Positions 39,937-47,767 of a stretch of DNA of 64,000 nucleotides are shown piece after piece; the first letter of the stretch is position 1, and every line of letters begins with the position of its first letter. The notes beneath the pieces are model-generated. The model was not told the DNA's origin and searched no databases. It saw nothing but the letters and a program-made list of their open reading frames with translations. Source of the DNA: Planotetraspora thailandica. Lineage in GTDB: Bacteria > Actinomycetota > Actinomycetes > Streptosporangiales > Streptosporangiaceae. The stretch covers positions 186,001-250,000 of the forward strand of contig NZ_BOOR01000012.1 of assembly GCF_016863335.1 (NCBI RefSeq), read 5' to 3'. A program made the translations under genes and the position numbers.

Positions 39937-40819
39937 GTGCGGGCTCCTTCGTGCCGAACAGCCCCGCGGGCCGGAACAGCAGGATCGCGATCATCACGAG
40001 GTACGGCGCGGCGTCACCGATGCCCCGCCCGAGGAAGGCCAGCTGGCCCTGGTAGCCGCTCATCATCGTCTCGGTGACCCCGACGATCAGGCCGCCGGCC
40101 AGGGCACCCGTCGTCGAGTCGAGCCCGCCGAGTATCGCCGCGGGAAACGCCTTCATCGCCGCCGCCGCCGTGCTCCGGTCCAGCCCCGGCGTGGGGAACA
40201 CGCACAGGAACAGGGCCGCGACCGCGGCGAGCCCGCCCGCCACCGCCCACGCGCTGAGCGACACCCGGCCGAGCCGCACACCCATCAGCGCGGCTGTCTC
40301 GGCGTCCTCGGCGGTGGCCCGCATCGCCACCCCCCACCCGGTGAACTTGAACGCCAGCAGGAAGGCGACGATCAGCGCGGCCGCCACGCCCAGGGCGACC
40401 AGCCGGGTCTCCGCGATCGTCACCGGGCCCAGACGCACCACCTGGTCCCTCCACGGGTCGCCCATCGCGAGCACGTCGGTGCCGATCTGCCTGGTCAGCT
40501 CGGTCGTCAGCAGGATGTCGACGCCGATCGTCACGATCGCCAGCACGCCGTGCGAACCCACCCGCCCCCGCCGGATGACGAGGAACTCCACCAGCGCGCC
40601 CACGACCGCCGCCCCCGCCACTCCGGCGGACACCGCCGCCCAGAACCCCACGACCGGATGCAGCCGCGCGATCAGGTAGCCGCCCGCCAGCAGCAACGAT
40701 GCGTGGGTGAAGTTCACCACCTCGGTCGCCTTGAAGATGACGACGAACCCGAGCGCGATCAGCGCGTAGACCGCCCCCACAGAGACGCCGTTGACCAGCA
40801 GCTCCACGAACGTCGTCAT
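39929..40819 (-). CDS. LivH-type ABC permease
   Basis: A 296-residue permease: VNGVSVGAVYALIALGFVVI at the N terminus, ATEVVNFTHASLLLAGGYLI, the MRATAEDAETAALMGV loop and FPAAILGGLDSTTGALAGGL near the end. All are typical of LivH. ATG 40819 overlaps the livG stop (ATGA). It shows the normal length without any N-terminal fusion, in contrast to the LivH of the second Liv system at 47768. Confidence 0.92.
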   Translation of the reverse strand: MTTFVELLVNGVSVGAVYALIALGFVVIFKATEVVNFTHASLLLAGGYLIARLHPVVGFWAAVSAGVAGAAVVGALVEFLVIRRGRVGSHGVLAIVTIGVDILLTTELTRQIGTDVLAMGDPWRDQVVRLGPVTIAETRLVALGVAAALIVAFLLAFKFTGWGVAMRATAEDAETAALMGVRLGRVSLSAWAVAGGLAAVAALFLCVFPTPGLDRSTAAAAMKAFPAAILGGLDSTTGALAGGLIVGVTETMMSGYQGQLAFLGRGIGDAAPYLVMIAILLFRPAGLFGTKEPARV

Positions 40820-41622
40820 GACGCCCCCTCCCGGGATTCGCCGAGGTAGGCGCGGATCACCTCGGGATCGCGCTGGACCTCCTCCGGGGGGCCGCCCGCG
40901 ATCCGCCTGCCGAAGTCCAGCACCGTCACCGTGTCGGCGATCCGCATCACCATCCCCATGTCGTGCTCCACCAGGAGGATCGAGATGCCGAGGCTCTCCC
41001 TGACCGACACGATCAGCTCGGCCATTTCCCGGCGCTCCTCGCCGTTCATGCCGGCCACCGGCTCGTCGAGCAGCAGCAGGCGCGGCTCCATGCACAACGC
41101 CCGCGCCAGCTCCACCCTCTTCTGCGTCCCGTACGGCAACAGCCCCACCGGGGTCGCGAGCACGTCGGCGACGCCGACGAACTCGGCGATCTGCGCCACA
41201 CGGGCGCCGTGCCGTACGGACTCGCGCCGGGCGGACGGCAGGCGCAGCCCGGCCGAGACGAACCCGCTGCGGGTCAGCCGGTGGCGGCCGAGCATGAGGT
41301 TGTCCCTGACCGGGAGCCGGGCGGAAAGGGCGATGTTCTGGAACGTGCGCGCCACCCCGAGCGCGGCCACCTCGTGCGGGCGTGCCGCCGTCAGCTCCGC
41401 TCCCGCGAACCGCACGCTTCCGGACGCCGCCCGGTACACCCCGGACACCACGTTGAAGCACGTCGACTTGCCCGCGCCGTTCGGCCCGATCAGCGCGTGC
41501 GTGCTCCCCGGCGCGACAGCGAAGCTCACCGCGTCGAGCGCGACCAGGCCGGCGAAGCGGACGGTGACGTCTTCCACGACCAGCTCCGGGACGACTCCGG
41601 CATGCGCCGGCGGGGGCGTCAT
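40816..41622 (-). CDS. LivG-type ABC ATPase
   Basis: A 268-residue importer ATPase: Walker A GPNGAGKST, VARTFQNIALSARLPVRDNL (Q-loop region with the LivG-type VRTFQ), signature-like PYGTQKRVELARALCMEPR (G-T-Q-K-R in place of SGGQR), Walker B LLLLDEPVAGMN and H-loop LLVEHDMGMVMRIAD. The altered signature (LLPYGTQKR) is common in this subfamily. ATG 41622 overlaps the livF stop by 4 bp. Confidence 0.92.
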   Translation of the reverse strand: MTPPPAHAGVVPELVVEDVTVRFAGLVALDAVSFAVAPGSTHALIGPNGAGKSTCFNVVSGVYRAASGSVRFAGAELTAARPHEVAALGVARTFQNIALSARLPVRDNLMLGRHRLTRSGFVSAGLRLPSARRESVRHGARVAQIAEFVGVADVLATPVGLLPYGTQKRVELARALCMEPRLLLLDEPVAGMNGEERREMAELIVSVRESLGISILLVEHDMGMVMRIADTVTVLDFGRRIAGGPPEEVQRDPEVIRAYLGESREGAS

Positions 41623-42416
41623 GCGGTCCACCTCGGCAAGGTGCGGCCCGAGCCGATACCAACCGGTCGGTCTGTCTCGGGCGTGCCGACACCCAGATAA
41701 CGCCGCCGCACCTCGTCGCTGGCCGCCAACTCCGCCGCCGGCCCCGACAACGCGACCTCGCCCACCTCCAGCACGTACGCGTGGGACGCCAGCGCCAGAG
41801 CCGTCGCCGCGTTCTGCTCCACCAGCAGCACCGAGGTGCCCTGCGCGTTGATCTCCCCGATGGTCGCCGCGATGCGGGCCGCCATCATCGGCGCCAGACC
41901 CAGCGTCGGCTCGTCGAGCAGCAGCATCGACGGGCACCCCATCAGCGCCCGCCCGATGGACAACATCTGCTGCTCGCCGCCCGACAGAAGGCCGGCCCTC
42001 TGGTGCGCCCGCTCCGCCAGCACGGGAAACAGTGTGAGGACCCGCTCGCGCGCCCCGGCGGCCGCCGCCCGGTCGCGCACGCCGAGAGCCCCCGCCCGCA
42101 GATTCTCCGCCACCGTCATGCGGCCGAAGACGCGGCGGCCCTCCGGCACCTGGATCACCCCCCGCGCGACCACGGCCGCCGGAGAAGCCGGCAGGGGCGA
42201 ACCGCCGAAGAAGACCGAACCGGACGCCACGCCGCCCCGATGGAAGCGGAGCGTGCCCGACACCGCGCGCAGCAACGTCGTCTTCCCCGCGCCGTTCGCG
42301 CCGAGCACCGCCACCACCGCGCCGCGCGGCACCGTCAGGCCGACCTCCCTCAACGCGCGCACAGGGCCGTACCGCACCGACAGATCCCTGATCTCCAGGC
42401 CCGCCTCACCAGCCAT
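41619..42416 (-). CDS. LivF-type ABC ATPase
   Basis: A 265-residue ATPase, first gene of the operon. Walker A is GANGAGKTT, the Q-loop is IQVPEGRRVFGRMTV, the signature is LLSGGEQQMLSIGRALM, Walker B is MLLLDEPTLGLAP and the H-loop is LLVEQNAATALALA. With LivG it should drive the transporter. I chose ATG 42416 after AGGAGG. The last 28 residues form a loose tail. The promoter must lie in the 185 bp shared with the divergent PucR gene, where a perfect palindrome is found. Confidence 0.92.
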   Translation of the reverse strand: MAGEAGLEIRDLSVRYGPVRALREVGLTVPRGAVVAVLGANGAGKTTLLRAVSGTLRFHRGGVASGSVFFGGSPLPASPAAVVARGVIQVPEGRRVFGRMTVAENLRAGALGVRDRAAAAGARERVLTLFPVLAERAHQRAGLLSGGEQQMLSIGRALMGCPSMLLLDEPTLGLAPMMAARIAATIGEINAQGTSVLLVEQNAATALALASHAYVLEVGEVALSGPAAELAASDEVRRRYLGVGTPETDRPVGIGSGRTLPRWTA

Positions 42417-42519
42417 CAACCCCTCCTGTGACTCGATGAAGGCACACACAACCCACCGCGTCGAGCCGCGTCCAGATCTCCCCGGCAAGTCGGGACCGCA
42501 GCCCATGCCGCCCGTGTGC

Positions 42520-42541
42520 GCCTTGTGCACGTGCACAAGGC
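42520..42541. promoter_or_regulatory. Perfect 22-bp palindrome between livF and pucR-type gene
   Basis: The half-site GCCTTGTGCAC (42520-42530) is followed directly by its exact complement (42531-42541). It lies 60 bp before the PucR-type start and 103 bp before the livF start. A shared operator for the divergent regulator is the simplest reading, but it is not shown. Confidence 0.65.
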
Positions 42542-42601
42542 ACGGTCACGAAAAGAAAACCGAACCTTGTTCCAGAGCCCACTTGCTGGCACATTCGGGA
42601 C

Positions 42602-43768
42602 ATGAGGTCCAAGGCGGACGCCGAAATCCGGGAACTGCTGCGAACCTCCGCCGCGCGCCTGCTCGAACGCATCCCCGGCCTCACCGACGAACTCGTCAGA
42701 CGCGGCAGGGAGAGCGACGAGGCCTACCGGATCAACATCCCCCTCGACGACCACTGGCAGAGCACCCACGAGGGCCTGCGCGTCGGCATCACCGCGATCC
42801 TCCAGCCCGCGCACGAGCGCCGCGACGTCGCCTACGCCCAGACCGTGGGCCGCAGGAGAGCCGAACACGGGTTGCCGCTCGACTCACTCATGCGCAGCTA
42901 CCGCCTGGCCGCGCAGGTGACGTGGAACGGCTTCATCGACATCGTCGGTGACCACAGCCCCCACAAACTGCCCGCCCTGCTGCGCTGCGCCACCCACGTC
43001 TGGCACGCCATCGACCGCCAGGCCGTCGCGGCCGCCGACGCCTACCGCCGCCGGGAGAACGAGCTGCTCGGCCGCAGCAACGAACGGATCCACGCCATGC
43101 TGGACGCCCTGCTCGAAGGACGCGCGGACGCCGCCGCAGGCGAAGTCGCCGCCGCCCTGGACCTCCCGGAACACGGGCGCTATGCGGTCGTCACAACACG
43201 GCTGCCCGAACGCGCCCACCGCCCCGAGATCATCGGCGGCATGGTGTTCCTCTGGCGCATGCGCACCGACCACGAGATGGCCGTCGTCTCCATGGGCGAC
43301 AGAAGCCTCGACGACCTCGTCGAGGCCATCGGGCCCATCGTGTGCGGGACCGCCGGAGTCAGCCCCGTCGTCGAGGGCCTGGCCGAACTCGGCACCGCCC
43401 GGAAACTGGCCGAACTCGCCATGCGGACCTGTTCCGGCGGCAAACCCGAGATCGCCAGGCTCGACCGGCGCCTGCCCGCCGCGCTCGTGGTCTGCCAGCC
43501 CGAACTCGCCCGCCACCTCGCCGCCCGCGTGCTCGGCCCGGTCCTGTCCTCGCCCGAGCGCGGCGTGCTGCTCGCCACCCTGGAGGCGTGGCTGCGCTGC
43601 GAGGGCTCGGCCGTACGGGTGGCCGGCGAGCTCTACTGCCACCGCAACACCGTGTTCAACCGGGTGCGCAGGATCGAGCAGATGACCGGCCGCTCGCCCT
43701 CGCGTCCCCTCGACGCGGTGGAGTTGTCGCTGGCCCTCGACGCCGTACGGCTGCTGCCGGACCCGTGA
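42602..43768 (+). CDS. PucR-family transcriptional regulator
   Basis: A 388-residue regulator. The first 160 residues are helical (RsbT-N/PucR-N type, [20 protein letters not shown]). A GGDEF-like sensor core covers about 180-290 ([20 protein letters not shown]). The C-terminal helix-turn-helix is [20 protein letters not shown] followed by [10 protein letters not shown], the PucR/CdaR signature. Members control purine, amino acid or aromatic compound use. Its divergent position beside the Liv operon and the palindrome between them suggest that it governs uptake of the Liv ligand. The start is ATG 42602; no strong ribosome-binding site is seen. Confidence 0.9.
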   Translation: MRSKADAEIRELLRTSAARLLERIPGLTDELVRRGRESDEAYRINIPLDDHWQSTHEGLRVGITAILQPAHERRDVAYAQTVGRRRAEHGLPLDSLMRSYRLAAQVTWNGFIDIVGDHSPHKLPALLRCATHVWHAIDRQAVAAADAYRRRENELLGRSNERIHAMLDALLEGRADAAAGEVAAALDLPEHGRYAVVTTRLPERAHRPEIIGGMVFLWRMRTDHEMAVVSMGDRSLDDLVEAIGPIVCGTAGVSPVVEGLAELGTARKLAELAMRTCSGGKPEIARLDRRLPAALVVCQPELARHLAARVLGPVLSSPERGVLLATLEAWLRCEGSAVRVAGELYCHRNTVFNRVRRIEQMTGRSPSRPLDAVELSLALDAVRLLPDP

Positions 43769-43796
43769 CCGGGTGGGGGAGGGGCCGGCGTGGAGG

Positions 43797-44558
43797 TCAG
43801 TATTTGGGGCCGACGAACCCGTCCAGCCGCAGGACCGCCTCCCTCCGGGCCACGGAGATCTCGTTGGGGTTGTTGTGCCGCCAGTCCACCCCGAGCCGGT
43901 CGAGTGCCTCGCCGTACAGCCGAAGGATGTCCGCGGACTCGTTCTTGAAGAGGTACCGGGGGTACTCGTACCACTTGTCCTGACCGGAGACGGTCCGGCG
44001 GACCCGGTTCATCCCGCGGTAGCCGTCGGAGTGGATCAGCCCGCGGGCGAAGGGGCCCGCGTGGACCTCCACGATCTCCCGCTGCCAGTGGTCGAGCACG
44101 ATGGCGCGGTCGTGTTTCTTGCCCGGCCCATGCTGCGGGAACAGGCAGGTCCAGTGGGTGGACAGGCTCTTGACCTCGGTGCAGCCATTGCGCCGGCGTC
44201 TGCTGACGAGCGATCCAGGCATCACCGTGGCGAGCGCGCCGGCCGCCGCCTCGATGATCCCGGGCCAGGAGTCGTCACAGAAGATGGACAGGCGGTACAC
44301 GCCCTTGGGGCAGGCGACGATGTGGCCGTCACCGAGGTAGAGCCCCAGGAGATAGGCGTACGCCTCCTCGTCGAGTGGCCGTCCGTGACACCGTGGGCAG
44401 TCGCGGAAGCGGCGGCCGTCGGGTGCGGCCCTGCGCGCGCCGGTCCTCCATTTCTGCACCGCTCCCAGGGAGACGCCGCAGAGCCGGGCGACCTGCCGAT
44501 CGTTGTGACCGAGCTTCGAGAGGCGGAGTGCCCGCTCGACGGTCTCTTTCGGATGCAT
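43797..44558 (-). CDS. HTH protein with LAGLIDADG-type repeats (WhiA-like in reverse order)
   Basis: A 253-residue protein. Residues 7-37 form a helix-turn-helix (LGHNDRQVARLCGVSLGAVQ). CPRCHG at 54-59 may belong to a small zinc site together with other Cys residues. Two LAGLIDADG-like helices follow: YLLGLYLGDG (69-78) and FARGLIHSDG (170-179), each with the acidic residue in place, spaced as in a single-chain homing endonuclease or WhiA fold. It could be a homing endonuclease, a free-standing maturase-like protein or a regulator; no intron or intein is seen. It lies just downstream of tRNA-Leu on the same strand, behind a hairpin. It is convergent to the PucR gene. Confidence 0.72.
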   Translation of the reverse strand: MHPKETVERALRLSKLGHNDRQVARLCGVSLGAVQKWRTGARRAAPDGRRFRDCPRCHGRPLDEEAYAYLLGLYLGDGHIVACPKGVYRLSIFCDDSWPGIIEAAAGALATVMPGSLVSRRRRNGCTEVKSLSTHWTCLFPQHGPGKKHDRAIVLDHWQREIVEVHAGPFARGLIHSDGYRGMNRVRRTVSGQDKWYEYPRYLFKNESADILRLYGEALDRLGVDWRHNNPNEISVARREAVLRLDGFVGPKY

Positions 44559-44575
44559 GGAGTGACCATGCCATC

Positions 44576-44602
44576 CGTCACCGACGGTTTCCGTCGGTGA
44601 CG
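44576..44602 (-). terminator. Terminator of tRNA-Leu
   Basis: CGTCACCGACGG (44576-44587) and CCGTCGGTGACG (44591-44602) form a perfect 12-bp stem with a TTT loop. It lies 5 bases beyond the tRNA 3' end on the minus strand. Confidence 0.75.
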
Positions 44603-44607
44603 CTGGG

Positions 44608-44691
44608 TGCCGGAAGCGGGACTCGAACCCGCACGCCCTTTCAGGCGGACGCTTTTGAGGCGTCTATGTCTGCCTATTCCATCATTCCGGC
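44608..44691 (-). tRNA. tRNA-Leu (CAA)
   Basis: On the minus strand, GCCGGAA (44691-44685) pairs with TTCCGGC to form the 7-bp acceptor stem. The anticodon stem GACGC/GCGTC encloses loop CTCAAAA, giving anticodon CAA (44657-44655), which reads UUG. A long variable arm and the T-arm GCGGGTTCGAGTCCCGC confirm a class II tRNA-Leu of 84 bases. The CCA end is not encoded. Confidence 0.95.
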
Positions 44692-44801
44692 TGGTTGGTC
44701 CGGTTGTGTCCGGATTGCCAGGTTTTGCCCATGGAGCATATGCCGATCATCTACCCACCTGGCGTGGTCCTAATGTAGCGGACGTCGGTAACCTCTTGTG
44801 C

Positions 44802-45398
44802 GTGAGTACGCAGCGGCGAGTGGTGATCGCAGAAGACGAGGCACTGATCCGTCTCGACCTCAAGGAGATGCTCGAAGAGGACGGCTACGCCGTCGTGGGC
44901 GAGGCCGGCGACGGGGAGACCGCGGTGAAGCTGGCGGTCGAGATGCGGCCCGACCTGGTGATCCTCGACGTGAAGATGCCGGTGCTCGACGGCATATCGG
45001 CCGCGGAGCGGATCGTCTCCGAGCGGATCGCGCCCTGTCTCATTCTGACCGCGTTCTCGCAGCGCGATCTGGTGGAGCGGGCCAGGGACGCGGGGGCGAT
45101 GGCCTATCTGGTCAAACCGTTCACCAAGGGCGATCTCGTTCCGGCGATCGAAATGGCGGTCAGCCGTCATGAGGAGATTTCCGCGCTGGAAAAGGAGGTC
45201 TCGTCGCTTTCGGAGCGGCTGGAGACCAGGAAGCTTGTGGAGAGGGCAAAAGGCCTGCTCATGTCCCAGCACGGATGGACCGAGCCGCAGGCTTTCCGCT
45301 GGATTCAGAAGGCGTCGATGGACCGGCGGATGAGCATGCGCGAGGTGGCTCAGATCGTTGTGACGGAAGGGGCGGGAGGGTCGCGGCCGTCCGAGTGA
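44802..45398 (+). CDS. ANTAR-type response regulator
   Basis: A 198-residue response regulator. The receiver domain (residues 6-120) has the acidic pocket AEDEA, the phosphorylated Asp in LVILDVKMPVLDG, and the conserved Thr and Lys in LILTAFS and YLVKPFTKGDL. A short coiled coil (SALEKEVSSLSERLETRKLV) leads into an ANTAR RNA-binding domain (RAKGLLMSQHGWTEPQAFRW then MSMREVAQIVV). Such proteins bind paired stem-loops in mRNA leaders and prevent termination. GTG 44802 fits the usual N terminus. No partner kinase is adjacent. The gene is single and divergent from tRNA-Leu. Confidence 0.94.
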   Translation: MSTQRRVVIAEDEALIRLDLKEMLEEDGYAVVGEAGDGETAVKLAVEMRPDLVILDVKMPVLDGISAAERIVSERIAPCLILTAFSQRDLVERARDAGAMAYLVKPFTKGDLVPAIEMAVSRHEEISALEKEVSSLSERLETRKLVERAKGLLMSQHGWTEPQAFRWIQKASMDRRMSMREVAQIVVTEGAGGSRPSE

Positions 45399-45644
45399 TG
45401 CGGCGTCTCACAGCCGGCTCGGATGGCGGTGTGAGAATTGCGGACCGGCCGGTCGGTTCTTTCCGGTCGCCTGCTCAGAAAGGTTCCCTTCCTAAGTTGA
45501 GGAGTTATTACGACTCCGCAACCAAGTGTGGACAGTTCTGACGCACGCCTGGTCGCAGGCCCACTGCGGTATGTACGTTTCCAGCATTCGATCGGGACCG
45601 TCGGCAATGCTGTCGTTTCCCGGCCTGGATGAAGGAGATGCTTC

Positions 45645-46925
45645 ATGATCCGCATTGCCCCCCTTGGGCGTGTGCTGGCCGTCGCCGCGGCTGCCAGTCT
45701 CGCCCTGACGGCCTGTGGCGGTGGCGAGGAGTCCGCCGCGCCGGCTACCTCGGCGCCCGCCTCCTCTTCGGCGCCCGCCGCCAAGGGTGACGGCGTCCTC
45801 ACCATTGGCGCACTGTTGCCGCAGACCGGTGACCTCGCCTTCCTCGGGCCGCCGGAGTTCGCGGGCGTCAAGCTGGCGGTTCAGGAGATCAACGCCGCTG
45901 GTGGCGTGCTCGGCAAGCCGGTCGTCGAGATCGACACCGACTCGGGCGACACCAAGACCGACATCGCTTCGCAGTCCGTGGACAAGCTGCTGCAGCAGAA
46001 GGCGGACACCATCATCGGTGCGGCCTCGTCGGGCGTCTCCAAGACGGTCATCGACAAGATCACGAGCGCCGGTGTTGTTCACTTCTCGCCGGCGAACACC
46101 TCGCCCGAGTTCACGACCTACAACGACAAGGGCCTGTACTTCCGTACGGCTCCGTCGGACGTTCTGCAGGGCCGTGTCCTCGGTGACCTGATCGTCCAGG
46201 ACGGCAGCGACTCCGTGGCGATCCTGAACCGTCAGGACTCCTACGGCAACGGCCTGGCCGACGAGGTCGAGAAGTCGGTCACCAGTGGTGGTGGCGAGGT
46301 CGTCTCGAAGACGGCCTACGACCCGGCGGCCGCGGACTTCTCCGCCGACGTCGCGAAGATCAAGTCGTCGAACCCGAAGGCCATCGCGCTCATCGCGTTC
46401 AACGAGACCACGAAGATCATCCCTGAGCTCAAGAAGCAGGGTCTGGGCCCGGACAAGGTCAAGATCTACTTCGTCGACGGAAACCTCGCGGACTACTCCA
46501 GCGACTTCCCGAAGGGCACGCTCGCGGGGATCAAGGGCACGCTGCCCGGCGCCGCTTCCTCCGACGACTTCAAGAAGAAGCTTCTCACGGTCGACCCGGA
46601 GCTGAGGGACTACAGCTACGCGCCCGAGTCCTACGACGCCACCACGCTGACCGCCCTGGCGGCAGAGGCGGCGAAGGACGACTCCGGCACGGCCATCGCG
46701 TCCAAGCTGGTCGAGGTCAGCAAGGGCGGCGAGAAGTGCACCGACTTCAAGGCCTGCCTCGACCTGCTCAAGGCCGGCAAGGACATCGACTACGACGGCG
46801 TCAGCGGTCCGGTCGAGTTCAGCGACGCCGGTGACCCGTCGGAGGCCACCATCGGCATCTACCAGTACGGCGACGACAACAAGTACAAGAACATCACGTA
46901 CCTGAAGGGCAACGTCGCCGGCTGA
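45645..46925 (+). CDS. Branched-chain amino acid-type ABC binding lipoprotein
   Basis: A 426-residue LivK-type lipoprotein. The signal ends ASLALTACGGG. After a Ser/Ala/Pro linker the first lobe begins with VLTIGALLPQTGDLAFLGPP. AVQEINAAGGVLGKPVVEI, IIGAASSGVSKTVIDKI and VAILNRQDSYGNGLADEVEK are typical of the family. AAGGAG lies just upstream of the ATG. A terminator-like hairpin follows 45 bp after the stop. The matching permease and ATPase genes lie 0.8 kb downstream beyond a divergent small gene, so this protein is probably made separately and in excess. Confidence 0.93.
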   Translation: MIRIAPLGRVLAVAAAASLALTACGGGEESAAPATSAPASSSAPAAKGDGVLTIGALLPQTGDLAFLGPPEFAGVKLAVQEINAAGGVLGKPVVEIDTDSGDTKTDIASQSVDKLLQQKADTIIGAASSGVSKTVIDKITSAGVVHFSPANTSPEFTTYNDKGLYFRTAPSDVLQGRVLGDLIVQDGSDSVAILNRQDSYGNGLADEVEKSVTSGGGEVVSKTAYDPAAADFSADVAKIKSSNPKAIALIAFNETTKIIPELKKQGLGPDKVKIYFVDGNLADYSSDFPKGTLAGIKGTLPGAASSDDFKKKLLTVDPELRDYSYAPESYDATTLTALAAEAAKDDSGTAIASKLVEVSKGGEKCTDFKACLDLLKAGKDIDYDGVSGPVEFSDAGDPSEATIGIYQYGDDNKYKNITYLKGNVAG

Positions 46926-46970
46926 TCGGGATCACCGATCCGCTCGGCAGCGAGCAGCACAGCATGAGGA

Positions 46971-47001
46971 GGGGGCCTCGGCCGGCCAGGCCGGGGCCCC
47001 C
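46971..47001 (+). terminator. Terminator after second Liv binding-protein gene
   Basis: GGGGGCCTCGGCC (46971-46983) pairs with GGCCGGGGCCCCC (46989-47001) with one mismatch around GGCCA, followed by TTGTGT. Confidence 0.75.
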
Positions 47002-47041
47002 TTGTGTCTGCGGCGGCTCGGTGTCCCGCTCAATGCCCCGC

Positions 47042-47497
47042 TCAATGTCGGGGGCAGCCGTCGACGATGGTGTCCGCCGCGCTTCTGTAGTCCTTGAGGA
47101 GGCGGATCTGCTCGGCGAGCGGCGTGGTGGAGGGCGCGAGCCCGTGCGTCGTCTCGCGGAGGGTGTCCTGCGCGGGCAACAGCGGAGCCGGGAGGCGGGG
47201 GCCGTACTCCGAGACGACGCCCTCGACGTAGGCGAGCCTGCCGCGCACTCCTTCGTCGAAGCTCTGCCGGTTCTCCTGCCCGGGTGGCCGCAGCAGGGGG
47301 CCGGCGAATCCGATGGCGGAGACGACGCGGGCGCAGGCGTCGTCTCGGGGGTCGGCGCCCACGACGTACTGCGCCGTGGTCGTCGAGGGCCGGGGTGGCG
47401 ACGCGGACGCGTGCGGAGCTGCCGGGCTGCACGCGACGGCGACGGAAAGCGTGAAAAGGGCGGGAAGAAGTGCGGCGAGGGGCTTCGGTTGTTTCAT
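47042..47497 (-). CDS. Small putative lipoprotein of unknown function
   Basis: A 151-residue exported protein with a lipoprotein signal ending FTLSVAVACSP. After a Ser/Pro-rich linker, a helical domain with two Cys (DDACARVVSAIG and the C-terminal DGCPRH) could be closed by a disulfide. No family is recognised. It lies between the two parts of the second Liv system on the opposite strand. The start is ATG 47497 with GAGAGA upstream. Similar small Cys-containing lipoproteins are common in actinomycetes; this placement need not mean a link to transport. Confidence 0.7.
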   Translation of the reverse strand: MKQPKPLAALLPALFTLSVAVACSPAAPHASASPPRPSTTTAQYVVGADPRDDACARVVSAIGFAGPLLRPPGQENRQSFDEGVRGRLAYVEGVVSEYGPRLPAPLLPAQDTLRETTHGLAPSTTPLAEQIRLLKDYRSAADTIVDGCPRH

Positions 47498-47767
47498 GGC
47501 GTCATCTCTCTGCGATCACGCGGAAACGGAATCGGCCCAGTGTACGGCGGGGCTGAATATCCGGCGATTTTCCTGTTCGGGGAGCTGTTCGGAGGCAGAC
47601 TTGCGGACTGCTCACGTCGGAGACACACCATGGTCACCGATTGGTGACGAACGGTCCATAAAGGGGCGTCTCGGGCTATGCTCCGCCACAGCGTCGCGGG
47701 CTCACTGTGATATCGCGCGCTTGGGAGGGGCAAAACCCCAGATCCATCTCTATTCGAGGGAGCACCA

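Noticed and set aside
44608-44691. Integration site (att) of a mobile island at tRNA-Leu
   Set aside because: I found no repeated copy of the tRNA 3' end nearby and no integrase. Only the LAGLIDADG-type gene is suspicious.
45399-45644. Regulatory palindrome GACCGGCCGGTC at 45443 before the Liv binding-protein gene
   Set aside because: A 12-bp GC-only palindrome is expected often in such DNA, and no promoter could be placed next to it.
47498-47767. Promoter with -10 TATGCT at 47677 for the second Liv operon
   Set aside because: No acceptable -35 hexamer lies at 16-19 bp. The region surely holds a promoter, but I cannot place it. It also contains a short inverted repeat, GTCACC/GGTGAC, near 47635.
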